Assembly (NCBI GenBank): GCA_016839445.1
Contig: JAEOUG010000021.1
Span: 1 to 35,630, forward strand
Length of the DNA stretch: 35,630 nt
Origin: Candidatus Thorarchaeota archaeon
Lineage (GTDB): Archaea > Asgardarchaeota > Thorarchaeia > Thorarchaeales > Thorarchaeaceae
Direction of reading: 5' to 3'
Shown here: positions 1 through 8,506 of the stretch, piece by piece
How the letters are laid out: each line of letters opens with the position of its first letter
Position numbering within the stretch: the first letter of the stretch is position 1
Notes under the pieces: generated by a model
The model's input: the letters and a program-made list of their open reading frames with translations, nothing else
Told to the model about the DNA's origin: nothing
The model's database searches: none
Translations under genes and position numbers: made by a program

Positions 1-2
1 TA

Positions 3-2213
3 TTTCTATCAAGTATAGCACTGATACCTTCTGTCTTCATGGCTGACACCATGGATGAACAGGCGGACATTTCCCTGGAATCCCTCGCTGTTCTCTCGCA
101 GACCACCACGACAGGCGTGCGTGTTGCAATCTACAACGAGGCCAACACGACTGCCCCTGTCTTCTCTGCTGCAGTGGACCTGACGAACTACGTCACCGAG
201 ATTAGGACATTGCTGCAAGGCGCAGGACACGACGTCACGCTACTGACTACATCAGACATACTCAATCACGAGCTGATTACTGCCGATTTCGATGTCTTTG
301 TGCTCGTCAACAACCTGCCTCGAGAAAGCATCACCAAGCTTGTGCGTGAGTTCTGGATGGGCGGTGGAGGACTCCTGACCTTCAACGGTGCCATGAGCTA
401 TCTCTGGTATGAGAGCATCATCTGGCCTGGAGTGTCAGCTGATCCTCGTGGGCTTGCTTGGGACTATGTCCAATGCGATGTTCAGAGGGTGAGTGTGAGA
501 CATCCCACGATGCTGGAGTATGATGTAAACGATACGGTTTCCGAAAGGGCCGCTGAGTGGGCTACCACAGTGGACACGTTCATGACAGCTTCTCCAGTTG
601 GCTACTACATTACTCCGCTTCTCCTCAACACCACCTCGCCGATGTACATATCTGGCTTGGCCATGGACCTAAATCATAAGGAAGGCGGCAGGCTTGTTCA
701 TCTGCCTGGAGATGGGAATAACATTCCTGAGGACTTCGAGAGCATCATTGTTGACTCTGTTGAATGGCTGAAGCCTCGAGTCAAGGGCAGAATCGCGTTC
801 GACATGTCACACATGCCCAGACTCGGAATCGACCCTTGGGATGTTGAGTTGGTGACCATCTATGTGGCCGGCAACAACTTCTACGAGTTCAGGAATCTTG
901 CAGTGAATCACTCATACACCTTTGACAAGCTCTATCCCTCTGCATCAGGCAACCTGACCGCAGAGCGGCTGGCCAAGTACGATGTTCTTGTCATGGCTTG
1001 GCCCGACCTAGAGCCGCGCAACTCTGAGTACGCAGCAGTTGAAGCCTGGGTCGAGGCTGGAGGTTCTCTTCTTGTGCTCGGGGACAGAACTGGGCTGGGA
1101 GGGGACGGATACATCTGGATCAATACGCTCCTTCAGGACTTCGACATGAGTCTGGGGACGACAGATGTTCTGGACTACTCGACCTGCGTTCCTGCGACCC
1201 ATGTGATGCTGGAGGGCTGCTCGGCACTCAATGTAGGATTTCGCAACTATCTGAGTGTTCTTGGTGACGCTGAAGAGCTCTGGCTCGATCTTGGCAACCC
1301 TGTTGTTGCATGCCAGGAGTACGGGCGTGGCAGAGCAGTTCTCTCGGGCGACATGAACATCTTCGACAGCCTTCAGCTTCCAATGTCGTCAAACCAATGG
1401 TTCGCACTCAACGTCCTCAACTGGCTCACAGCAGCTGACGCAGAGATCCTGTTGTTCTCCCATCTTGGAAATGGCTACTATGAGGACTGCACTGTGGCAC
1501 TGAATGATCTCAATCTCCCATACATGTTGGTTTGGCATGCACTCTATCTGGTGCCCAACATGGACGCAAAGAACTACAGTCTTGTGATCGTTGATGAGCC
1601 AAACTCCCCAATGTCGACAGCCAATCTAGACGCTCTCTACTCACATGTGGATAACGGAGGGAAGCTGTTGATGTCGTACTATGACATGGACTCTGCACCG
1701 ACGCATCCGCTGTGGTCACTTCTTGGCGTGGAGTACTCAGCGACGGTCCACCTAGACCCCAGCATGTACGTCTGGAGGCATAGTCATCCAGTCTTCAACA
1801 GGCCTCATGATCACAGTGACATGGAGTACAAGGCGGCCCCAGTAACTGCGGACGACGGTGATGAGGTGACAGTCCTCCCGGGTGCGACAGCACTGGCAGG
1901 AGCAACTGCCACAGAGCAGGATGACAAGGCCTTCATGACTCTCAACAACGGTGGAAGAACCATCTTCGCAAGCTACCTCATCTACCAGTGTAGAGGTGAC
2001 GAAGACAACTCCGCCTACCGCGACTCAGTTGAGCTGTGGCAGAATCTCGTGACCTATATGGCGATACCCTCTGGTGGCTTCATACTGGACACAACAACAC
2101 TGCTCATCATTGGAGTCGGCGCGATTGGTGTCGTGGCAGTGGTCGGCATTGCGGCTCGTCGAAGAGGAGGAGCTGCTGCACCTCCACCGAAAAAGAAGAA
2201 GACCAAGAAGTAG
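3..2213 (+). CDS. Exported C-anchored surface protein with three GATase1-like domains (5' partial)
   Basis: The reading frame is open to the left edge. The codons before the ATG at 39 encode a hydrophobic run ending FLSSIALIPSVF, which looks like the end of a signal peptide, so the true start lies outside the window and ATG 39 is probably internal. Three tandem segments (numbered from ATG 39: about 27-255, 265-480 and 485-690) each show an alpha/beta pattern of the DUF4350/GATase1-like type, with a strand and 'VLV' or 'VIVD' followed by 'GG.LL.F' or 'GGSLLVLGD'. No catalytic Cys-His-Glu triad is evident, so a binding or structural role is more likely than amidotransferase activity (inference). 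The C terminus has one membrane helix starting near LLIIGVGAIGVVAVVG, then a basic tail with RRR and KKKK, so the body should be extracellular and anchored. A strong stem-loop follows the stop. Specific function unknown. Confidence 0.8.
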   Translation, partial: FLSSIALIPSVFMADTMDEQADISLESLAVLSQTTTTGVRVAIYNEANTTAPVFSAAVDLTNYVTEIRTLLQGAGHDVTLLTTSDILNHELITADFDVFVLVNNLPRESITKLVREFWMGGGGLLTFNGAMSYLWYESIIWPGVSADPRGLAWDYVQCDVQRVSVRHPTMLEYDVNDTVSERAAEWATTVDTFMTASPVGYYITPLLLNTTSPMYISGLAMDLNHKEGGRLVHLPGDGNNIPEDFESIIVDSVEWLKPRVKGRIAFDMSHMPRLGIDPWDVELVTIYVAGNNFYEFRNLAVNHSYTFDKLYPSASGNLTAERLAKYDVLVMAWPDLEPRNSEYAAVEAWVEAGGSLLVLGDRTGLGGDGYIWINTLLQDFDMSLGTTDVLDYSTCVPATHVMLEGCSALNVGFRNYLSVLGDAEELWLDLGNPVVACQEYGRGRAVLSGDMNIFDSLQLPMSSNQWFALNVLNWLTAADAEILLFSHLGNGYYEDCTVALNDLNLPYMLVWHALYLVPNMDAKNYSLVIVDEPNSPMSTANLDALYSHVDNGGKLLMSYYDMDSAPTHPLWSLLGVEYSATVHLDPSMYVWRHSHPVFNRPHDHSDMEYKAAPVTADDGDEVTVLPGATALAGATATEQDDKAFMTLNNGGRTIFASYLIYQCRGDEDNSAYRDSVELWQNLVTYMAIPSGGFILDTTTLLIIGVGAIGVVAVVGIAARRRGGAAAPPPKKKKTKK

Positions 2214-2223
2214 TACTACCTGT

Positions 2224-2270
2224 AAGGAAGCCTCGGCCCGGAGGCTTCCTTCCCAACTTTCTTTTCTTCG
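2224..2270 (+). terminator. Stem-loop plus pyrimidine tract after the first surface gene
   Basis: There is a perfect 11-bp inverted repeat: AAGGAAGCCTC at 2224-2234, loop GGCCCG, GAGGCTTCCTT at 2241-2251. A pyrimidine-rich tract follows, containing TCTTTTCTTC at 2260-2269. It starts about 10 nt after the stop codon. The same arrangement recurs after two other surface genes in this window. Confidence 0.7.
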
Positions 2271-2309
2271 CTTGCCGAAAATGAGGCCGTTGCGCCAAAC
2301 TTGAGTCTC

Positions 2310-2318
2310 TTTTATTCT
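2310..2318 (+). promoter_or_regulatory. Candidate TATA box for the beta-helix gene
   Basis: The TTTTATTCT stretch lies about 50 nt before the ATG at 2365. This would put the transcript start near 2341 and leave a short leader containing GAGGGTTGATGAT just before the ATG. It is a sequence match only. Confidence 0.35.
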
Positions 2319-2364
2319 ATGTTGGATATCATTCCCACGGAGATAGCTAGCGAGGGTTGATGAT

Positions 2365-3720
2365 ATGCAACTTACCGCGAAACGAAAGATCACACTAGTG
2401 TACCTGATTGCATTCATGCTGGTAGCGATGGTCATTCCGCCGCTCACTTCATCAGAGAGTTCAATTCTCCTTCGAGAGGGCGCAAATCCGGCCTACACGC
2501 CGCATGAGGCAATCCTGATTGATGGAAACGCAGAGCTGGTTGCGCAAGCAACAGCCGAGTTATGGCCTGGAAACGGGACAGCAGCTGCGCCGTATCTCAT
2601 TTCGGGATACTACTTCTACGACATCACACATTCGATTGAGATGAACAATGTGGACCTGCACTGGGCCGTCGTCGGCAATGAGATTGATGGACCCGGTGAC
2701 TCTACTGTGTGGTGCGGCATCGAGGCCGACAACTCCTCAAACGGCCAGATATCAGGCAATCTATTCCACAACCGGTTTCGGGGTATCTGGCTCATTGATG
2801 TGTACAATCTCGTAATCACTGGGAACACAATCCAGGACAACCTGTTCAACGGCATTGAGTGCGCGGGGTACATCAACAGCTGCCTGATATCCGAGAATAC
2901 GATTCGTCGCTGCAATGGCCTAGGAGTTCGGAGCGTATCCGCGGTCGATTCAGAGATCTCACTCAACTCAATATCCGATTGCGATGGAATTGGGATTCAG
3001 GTGATAGGTAGCTCGACGAATTGCGAGTTCACGGACAATCTGATTGTGGAATCGACTTCGATTGGCATATCGCTCGGAGTCTCAGTCGGTGTATCAGTAA
3101 TGCATAACAGAATCATCAATGCTTCTGGACCTGGAATGTACATCAGGAATACTGATGACATTGATGTGTACAATAACTCAATACTGAACGGCGGAGACCA
3201 TGGAATGGACCTCAGAGAGTTCAGCAACAGCGTTGTCCGCAACAACAGCATCGTGGGCTGTGATGGCATTGGCATAAGCATCCTCTCAGGTCAGTTCTCG
3301 ACCTTCCAGTCAAACAACGTCAGTTCATCATCTGACTACGGTATGAAGACTGGAGCCAGTGCTGTGAACATGACCGTGACAAGAAACATGTTCTACTCCA
3401 ACGGAGCTTCTGCGCAGGCAGCTGACGACGGAGGCGATAATCTATACCTCTGCAACTACTGGGATGATTGGGTCTCTCCGGATGCTGACAGCAATGGGTT
3501 TGTCGACAGTCCCTACCTTCTTGAAGGAACGTCTGCGAATACGGATCCCTATCCGTTGGCCGACCCGAACATCGTTCCACCAATCCCCACTACGACAACC
3601 GGCTCGGGAAGTTCCACTGGAAATGGAGTCCCACCGGTTCCACTCGAGCTGGTGATAGTCGGAGCGGGAGCCATCATTGTCCTCGTCGTGGGTGTCCTCT
3701 TCATGAAGCGAAGGCCGTAG
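2365..3720 (+). CDS. Exported beta-helix (NosD/PbH1-like) surface protein
   Basis: The 451-residue protein starts with a basic N terminus and a hydrophobic signal segment (about residues 8-30, VYLIAFMLVAMVIPPLTSS). The body, about residues 120-370, is a series of short repeats of the 'N.I..C.GIGI.......N.I..N' type, for example SISDCDGIGIQVIGSSTNCE. This is the pattern of right-handed parallel beta-helix repeats (NosD, carbohydrate-binding/sugar hydrolase family). A Thr/Ser/Gly linker (TTTTGSGSSTG) leads to VPPVPLELVIVG, a membrane helix and a KRRP end, so the beta-helix should sit outside the cell. Many Asn-X-Ser/Thr sequons suggest N-glycosylation. No catalytic residues can be assigned; polysaccharide binding or a structural surface role is likeliest. 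It ends with a stem-loop and pyrimidine tract. Confidence 0.85.
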   Translation: MQLTAKRKITLVYLIAFMLVAMVIPPLTSSESSILLREGANPAYTPHEAILIDGNAELVAQATAELWPGNGTAAAPYLISGYYFYDITHSIEMNNVDLHWAVVGNEIDGPGDSTVWCGIEADNSSNGQISGNLFHNRFRGIWLIDVYNLVITGNTIQDNLFNGIECAGYINSCLISENTIRRCNGLGVRSVSAVDSEISLNSISDCDGIGIQVIGSSTNCEFTDNLIVESTSIGISLGVSVGVSVMHNRIINASGPGMYIRNTDDIDVYNNSILNGGDHGMDLREFSNSVVRNNSIVGCDGIGISILSGQFSTFQSNNVSSSSDYGMKTGASAVNMTVTRNMFYSNGASAQAADDGGDNLYLCNYWDDWVSPDADSNGFVDSPYLLEGTSANTDPYPLADPNIVPPIPTTTTGSGSSTGNGVPPVPLELVIVGAGAIIVLVVGVLFMKRRP

Positions 3721-3731
3721 TGATGACAGGG

Positions 3732-3780
3732 CCGCACTGGAGTCCATTGGCGGCGCCAGTGTGGTCTTCTCTTTTCTTCT
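3732..3780 (+). terminator. Stem-loop plus pyrimidine tract after the beta-helix gene
   Basis: CCGCACTGG (3732-3740) can pair with CCAGTGTGG (3756-3764) in a 9-bp stem with one G-U pair and a 15-nt loop. TCTTCTCTTTTCTTCTC follows. The decamer TCTTTTCTTC at 3770-3779 is identical to the one after the first gene. The stem is weaker than the other two. Confidence 0.5.
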
Positions 3781-3792
3781 CAAGTCTGACCG

Positions 3793-4377
3793 TCAGGGGC
3801 GCGCGCGAGCCCTCTTGAATCGTGAGGACAGGCCCGGTTTCTTCTCCCTATCCTCGGCCTTGTTACTGTGAGGGAAGGGTATCTTGGGCACATCCTTACC
3901 AAGGAACCTGCAGAGCTTCTCCCACCCGTCGCCCTGCGTGAGATTCATCACGAGAAGGTCATCAGGCCTGTCTCTGAAGTGCTCCTCTACCTCTCGGTAG
4001 TGCTTCAGGTATCTCTCTCTGTAGACTTCCTCGTGCCCTATCGGGTGGCCGATTCCATAGATCCATTCCCGCATTGGTGTATCCTTTGTCCCGAAGTGAC
4101 GAACAGCGCTCTTCATCCACTCCTCGACTGGTCGTGTTGAGAGAATGAACTTGCTTCCAGGATATCTGTCGTCCAGTTCTCTGTATATGATCGGCCATGG
4201 ATTGTCTTGAAAGGCATCAAACTTGTCTACTAGCGAGAACGCTATATCGAGAACCTCTTCTGCTATTCTAGGATTGCGTGTTTCATTGGGACCAGTGACT
4301 GAGTAGCCCAGATGTCGTAGGGCGTCTCTAAGTGAAGTGGTACCAGTCTTGTGGAATCCGATACAGAAGATCTTCAT
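3793..4377 (-). CDS. PAPS-dependent sulfotransferase family protein
   Basis: The 194-residue protein opens with MKIFCIGFHKTGTTSLRDAL. This is the P-loop-like 5'-phosphosulfate-binding motif (HKTGTTSL, residues 9-16) of the sulfotransferase superfamily. The later segment KFILSTRPVEEWMKSAVRHF matches the 3'-phosphate-binding region, where R and S contact PAP. The length suits the compact Sulfotransfer_4-like group. By family it would transfer sulfate from PAPS to a hydroxyl or amine of an unknown acceptor in the cytoplasm; no signal peptide or helix is seen. The next gene upstream on the same strand (88 bp away) resembles a glycosyltransferase, so a sugar or glycolipid acceptor is plausible (inference). 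The start ATG is at 4377. Confidence 0.82.
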   Translation of the reverse strand: MKIFCIGFHKTGTTSLRDALRHLGYSVTGPNETRNPRIAEEVLDIAFSLVDKFDAFQDNPWPIIYRELDDRYPGSKFILSTRPVEEWMKSAVRHFGTKDTPMREWIYGIGHPIGHEEVYRERYLKHYREVEEHFRDRPDDLLVMNLTQGDGWEKLCRFLGKDVPKIPFPHSNKAEDREKKPGLSSRFKRARARP

Positions 4378-4464
4378 AGCAGCTTCGTGCCTCTCGAGAG
4401 TGAACCCGTGTTCTTGCTCACCAAGGTATTGGCCATATGAGGTTTTTGAATCACTTCGGGCTCA

Positions 4465-5388
4465 TCACTTCATGCCAAGTTCCTGGACTTGTGTCACCAA
4501 CCACTGCTTCAATCGGTCACTTCCGGGGAATGACTCTGTCCACGATGAGTCGCGATAGAAGCCCTCGTGACGGAACACCACTGTGTCGTCCATCGCTCGC
4601 GGCTTCGGTGCAGTCCTGTCTTCTCTGTGAAGATGGACCGGATAGTTGTAGGTATGCGGAAGCTCTTGGAGCTCTTCTTGACGAAACATACGGAGGATCA
4701 GCCCGGACAGAAGAGCTTGATGGATGAAGATGTCATATCGTTGATCCAATGCATAGAGTGACTGGAGCCTTGAATCAGAAACAACAGAGGCGAAGAGCAT
4801 CTTCCATTCTCTCAGCAGCCGTCTCTCGGGACGAACTACAATGAAGCCGGCATTGAAGTAGGGTCTTACCCGGATATCTTCAATGTGAGTCCTCATTGGG
4901 AAAACGCGATCGACAGGGGTATCACACAACTCGTACACAAGTGTCCAGAAGGGATCCAGTTCCTCCTCGATTCTGGAACCGATAAGTGCGTGATGCACAG
5001 GTCTGTAGCCTAGCGCGACGTCCGATGGCAAAAGAAATGCGCTCGGTTCTCTGACCACAACGGCATTTGGGCTCAGCCATGCGAGAAGGAGTGAACTGTC
5101 TTCCGCGTGTGACTCTGCAGTAGCGGCAGCGCACGCATGATCTGCAAACCAGTTTCTGAGTTCCTCATCAGGGGAGAAGGGCCGGACCTCGACCTTCAGT
5201 TGCATCGCTTTCTCCATGAACGTGGATGGCAGTTTCTTCTCTCTCTCGGGATAGAGGCACAGAATCGGTTCCTCGGAGAGGTTGCCACCAAAGGCACGAA
5301 TACTCTGCATTAGGAGCAAAGACTCTGCCTGGCTTCGTGCTCCCGGTTGCGCAACGGTGGCAAACACGATCTTCTTTCTCTCAGGCAT
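4465..5388 (-). CDS. Glycosyltransferase-like (GT8-type fold) protein
   Basis: The 307-residue soluble protein begins with KKIVFATVAQPGARSQAESL, a first strand typical of GT-A nucleotide-sugar transferases. Around residues 188-200 it has YFNAGFIVVRP, and further on QRYDIFIHQALLSG. Both resemble the 'FNAGV....' and 'DQ..LN' regions of GT8-type enzymes. The metal-binding DxD expected after the fourth strand is not obvious: that place reads LLAWLSPNAVVV. It may be a metal-independent or degenerate member, so the assignment stays at fold level. It shares the strand with the sulfotransferase and may act with it on a common glycan (inference). The ATG at 5388 lies about 28 nt downstream of a TATA-like element, which suggests a leaderless mRNA. 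Confidence 0.5.
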   Translation of the reverse strand: MPERKKIVFATVAQPGARSQAESLLLMQSIRAFGGNLSEEPILCLYPEREKKLPSTFMEKAMQLKVEVRPFSPDEELRNWFADHACAAATAESHAEDSSLLLAWLSPNAVVVREPSAFLLPSDVALGYRPVHHALIGSRIEEELDPFWTLVYELCDTPVDRVFPMRTHIEDIRVRPYFNAGFIVVRPERRLLREWKMLFASVVSDSRLQSLYALDQRYDIFIHQALLSGLILRMFRQEELQELPHTYNYPVHLHREDRTAPKPRAMDDTVVFRHEGFYRDSSWTESFPGSDRLKQWLVTQVQELGMK

Positions 5389-5410
5389 GAACTCCCTGCT
5401 GGCTTCTGCA

Positions 5411-5420
5411 GTTACTTAAG
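5411..5420 (-). promoter_or_regulatory. TATA box for the glycosyltransferase-like gene
   Basis: On the minus strand the sequence reads ACTTAAGTAA, centred about 28 nt before the ATG at 5388. This is the spacing expected when transcription starts at or next to the start codon. Confidence 0.45.
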
Positions 5421-5476
5421 TCAGTGCTTGACGCAAGAATGGCCTAGTCTTGCAGCTATTGCTAAGAAAGCTCGGC

Positions 5477-5485
5477 TTTTATCCT
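5477..5485 (+). promoter_or_regulatory. TATA box for the CubicO-like gene
   Basis: CTTTTATCC is centred about 26 nt upstream of the ATG at 5507. It falls inside the longest ORF, which begins with TTG at 5450, so it argues that translation starts at 5507 on a leaderless transcript. Confidence 0.5.
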
Positions 5486-5506
5486 ATCAGGACATCTCGA
5501 CGGGTC

Positions 5507-6697
5507 ATGAGGTTGCGCGCGTTAGGGGTGCTTGTCATTGTCTTTCTCTTCACAACAAGCCAATTAGGCCAAGCTCAGGGTTCAATCGCAGCTGAGCTCG
5601 ACTACTTCCCAACTGACGAATGGGAAACAGCGGAGCCAGAGGCCCACGACATGAGTTCGGCTGTGCTTGAAGAGATGATTCAACACATCAATGAGTCAGG
5701 CGTCAGTTTCCATGGACTTGTCGTCGTGAGAGATGGCTACATCATGGCAGAGCAGTACTGGAGCTACTATTCCCAGGATATCAGCCATCACCTCTATTCG
5801 GTCACAAAGAGCGTCACCTCGACCCTCATCGGCATAGCGATTAGGGAGGGCTTCATCGGCAGCGTCACCGACCCGGTTCTAGATTACTTCCCGGAGTTGG
5901 AGATTGAGAATCTGGACAGCAGGAAGGAGTCAATGACAATATACCATCTGTTGACGATGACTCCCGGAGTCGACTGGAATGAACACAATTGCTCATACAG
6001 CGACCCCAACAATATGTACAACGTGATGTTTGGGAGTACTAACCCTGTTCAGTACTTCCTAGACCTGCCCATGGTGCATGATCCAGGCGAGCACTGGGTC
6101 TACTCGACAGGCGCCTCCCATATCCTCTCCGCCATTATAGTTCAGGCGACCGGGATGTCTACTAGGAACTTCGCATTGCAGTACTTGTTCAATCCAATGA
6201 ATGCCACCTGTGGTGCCTGGAACACGGATCTCCAGGGTGTGCATATTGGAGGCACACAGCTGTGGGTGCCGCCTCGTACGATGGCCAAACTTGGCCTGTT
6301 GATGTTGAACAATGGGACCTGGGACGGTCAGGAGATAGTCACCGAGGAGTACGCTGACCACGCAACGCGTCCGCTTGTTTCTGGAGCCTATGAATTCAGC
6401 TACGGATACCAGTGGTGGATCGATACAACTAATGACCTGTTCCTTGGTCTTGGCAGTAACGGGCAGTACATCATCGTTTCAAGGGAGTACAACTTGGTAG
6501 TAGCCATTACGGCGAACTCCGATGATGCATCCCCCTGGGAGATTGTCGCACCGTATCTTCAGCGGGCACTGCTGGACTACCACGGAACCATCGGGCAGAT
6601 ACCGATCGAGATTGTGCTCTTTGGAATCTCAATGTCTGTGCTGTGCTTGGTCATCGTTGCAGGTCTCGTACAGAGAAGAAGAGGCAAGTCAGTCTAA
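5507..6697 (+). CDS. Exported, C-anchored CubicO-type serine beta-lactamase-fold hydrolase
   Basis: From ATG 5507 the protein has 396 residues and a clean signal peptide (MRLRALGVLVIVFLFTTSQ). The longer TTG start at 5450 would place 19 extra residues before it and is contradicted by the TATA box position. The CubicO/class C beta-lactamase family (COG1680) is recognised from the SxxK motif S98-V-T-K101, the second motif region Y199-S-T (usually YxN) and the late segment GLGSNGQYIIV, where HxG is more usual. The serine-lysine pair is intact, so hydrolase or esterase activity is plausible; the substrate is unknown. After the domain, IPIEIVLFG begins a single membrane helix ending RRRGKSV, so the enzyme should face outside. 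The last 9 bp overlap the convergent mutL gene. Confidence 0.85.
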   Translation: MRLRALGVLVIVFLFTTSQLGQAQGSIAAELDYFPTDEWETAEPEAHDMSSAVLEEMIQHINESGVSFHGLVVVRDGYIMAEQYWSYYSQDISHHLYSVTKSVTSTLIGIAIREGFIGSVTDPVLDYFPELEIENLDSRKESMTIYHLLTMTPGVDWNEHNCSYSDPNNMYNVMFGSTNPVQYFLDLPMVHDPGEHWVYSTGASHILSAIIVQATGMSTRNFALQYLFNPMNATCGAWNTDLQGVHIGGTQLWVPPRTMAKLGLLMLNNGTWDGQEIVTEEYADHATRPLVSGAYEFSYGYQWWIDTTNDLFLGLGSNGQYIIVSREYNLVVAITANSDDASPWEIVAPYLQRALLDYHGTIGQIPIEIVLFGISMSVLCLVIVAGLVQRRRGKSV

Positions 6698-8494
6698 GCC
6701 GTGTCTTGCTCTAAAACGTTTGATGGCTTCTGGTCCGTGCCTACCCACAGCCTTGTCGATATCGTCCTTTCGCAGTCGAATCATTGAGGGACGGCCATGA
6801 CAGCAGTTGTACTTCCTGGTGGTAGCTGCCAGTTGAGTAATCAGATCTCTCATTTCTTCCATGCCGAGTGATTGACCTGCCCGGATCGCGGAGTGACACG
6901 CCGTGAGCTTCACGAGTTCATCCATGAAGATTTCACGAGCGGTTTCATGACCTACTTCGGCTGCTCGTCCCAAGAATGATAGCAGCTCTGTCTCATCCGC
7001 GCGCCGTCCGAACACCTCGGGGAGCGTGGATATGGCTACCTCATTTCCCCCAAATGGCTCAACGGTGTAACCGACTTCTTCCAGAACGCCCGCAATCTCT
7101 GACAGGAATTCGATTTCGTTTGTGGAAAGGCTGAGAATGATGGGCTCCAGAAGCTCCTGTACGTGAAGCGTCTGTTGGTCAATGTCTTGCCTCAATCGTT
7201 CGTAGAGCACTCTCTCGTGTGCGGCATGCTGGTCGACGATTAGTAGTCCTTCCTCTGACTCGAGAAGGATGTAGAGGTTGCTCAGCTGGCCAATGACTCT
7301 GTACACTCCCTTCAGAAACTCGACTTCTACACCCTGGTCTTCAACCACAGAAGGCTCTAGCAGTGACTGCTCGTATAGCTGGACTGCATCGGCTTCTGTT
7401 TCTTCCGAGTCTACGACTTCTTCAAGAGCGGGCTTGACTGTCACTTGAGACGCTTGATTAGTCGGTCCGAAGTGCTCCTCTAGGCTAGTGGACTCAGAGG
7501 TCTCTGGCTTCACAAACAGAGCTCCCCTCACCGCTTCCTTTAGGGTCTCGACAACTTCGTCTAACTGAAGTATCCTGACTTCCCTCTTTGTTGGATGCAC
7601 GTTCGCATCAACATCAGCCAGATCTACTACAATGTCGAGCGCGAAGACTGGATATTGCCCTTTCATGAGAAGTGTACGATAGACTGACTCTACAGCCTCG
7701 CTCAGCTGTGAGTCGACAATGGGTCTCTTGAGGACAGAGAAGTACTCCCTACTTCTGTTGCCCCGAGCAACTGGCGGGCGAACTACGAATCCCTTCACTC
7801 CGATGTTGCTTTTCGAGTGGTTGACTTGGACCAGTGCCCCCGCTATATCATGTCCCCACAGAGATGCTATTCTAGCAACAGGGTCTTGATTGGGAGGACA
7901 ATCGATTACGGTTTCATTGTCTCTGATCAGTCTGAAACCAATCTCAGGCCTCACAACTGCGTGCTTCATCACGGTTTCATGGATTCTGGAGTTCTCTACT
8001 CTTATGCTGCTGAGATGCTTTCTCCTAACAGGAACTCTCTCGAAAAGGTTGTACACCTCAACTCTTGTTCCTCCAGGTCGTCCTCCCTCCGCAATGACCA
8101 GACTCTGACTCTCCCTCGAGTGTATTGTCGTGCCAACCTCTTCCTCTGCGGCCTTTGTGTCAATCTTCATCTCTGCAACTGATGCAATGCTTGCCAGAGC
8201 CTCTCCTCTGAACCCGTAAGTCGTGATGGCGTCGATGTCCTCCCGGGATGAGATCTTACTTGTCGAGTATCTCTGAAGGCAGACCTCGCAGTCCTCTCTC
8301 AGAATCCCTGATCCGTTGTCGGATACGGAGATGTAGTCGATACCGCCTGCTCTCACCTCAATCTCGATTCTGTCGGCGCCGGCATCCAGGGAGTTCTCTA
8401 TCAGTTCTTTCACAATTGAAGAAGGATTCTCGATGACCTCTCCGGCCGATATCAGAGCCACCAGACTCTCTGGCAGGGCTCTCACTCTGCCCAA
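6689..8494 (-). CDS. mutL: DNA mismatch repair protein MutL
   Basis: The 601-residue protein has all GHKL ATPase motifs: ELIENSLDAGA (about 30-40), SDNGSGI, and GFRGEALASIASV, then the transducer domain. The C-terminal half has DQHAAHERVLYE (from residue 421), the metal-binding DQHA(X)2E(X)4E motif of endonuclease-type MutL, plus ACHSA (about 532) and CCHGRP (about 564). It should therefore nick DNA during mismatch repair with MutS, unlike the E. coli protein. The start is TTG at 8494, chosen because GAGGTGATC lies a few bases upstream and the protein begins as family members do (VRALPESLVALISAGEV). The amidohydrolase stop lies 9 bp upstream on the same strand, and the ribosome binding site overlaps that stop, so the two are probably co-transcribed. 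A mutS gene is 20 kb away in this window. Confidence 0.96.
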   Translation of the reverse strand: MGRVRALPESLVALISAGEVIENPSSIVKELIENSLDAGADRIEIEVRAGGIDYISVSDNGSGILREDCEVCLQRYSTSKISSREDIDAITTYGFRGEALASIASVAEMKIDTKAAEEEVGTTIHSRESQSLVIAEGGRPGGTRVEVYNLFERVPVRRKHLSSIRVENSRIHETVMKHAVVRPEIGFRLIRDNETVIDCPPNQDPVARIASLWGHDIAGALVQVNHSKSNIGVKGFVVRPPVARGNRSREYFSVLKRPIVDSQLSEAVESVYRTLLMKGQYPVFALDIVVDLADVDANVHPTKREVRILQLDEVVETLKEAVRGALFVKPETSESTSLEEHFGPTNQASQVTVKPALEEVVDSEETEADAVQLYEQSLLEPSVVEDQGVEVEFLKGVYRVIGQLSNLYILLESEEGLLIVDQHAAHERVLYERLRQDIDQQTLHVQELLEPIILSLSTNEIEFLSEIAGVLEEVGYTVEPFGGNEVAISTLPEVFGRRADETELLSFLGRAAEVGHETAREIFMDELVKLTACHSAIRAGQSLGMEEMRDLITQLAATTRKYNCCHGRPSMIRLRKDDIDKAVGRHGPEAIKRFRARHGLD

Positions 8495-8506
8495 GAGATC
8501 ACCTCA
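8495..8506 (-). promoter_or_regulatory. Ribosome binding site deciding the TTG start of mutL
   Basis: The minus strand reads TGAGGTGATCTC directly before TTG. GAGGTGAT is a near-perfect complement of the archaeal 16S rRNA 3' end, and it overlaps the TGA stop of the upstream gene. Confidence 0.6.
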
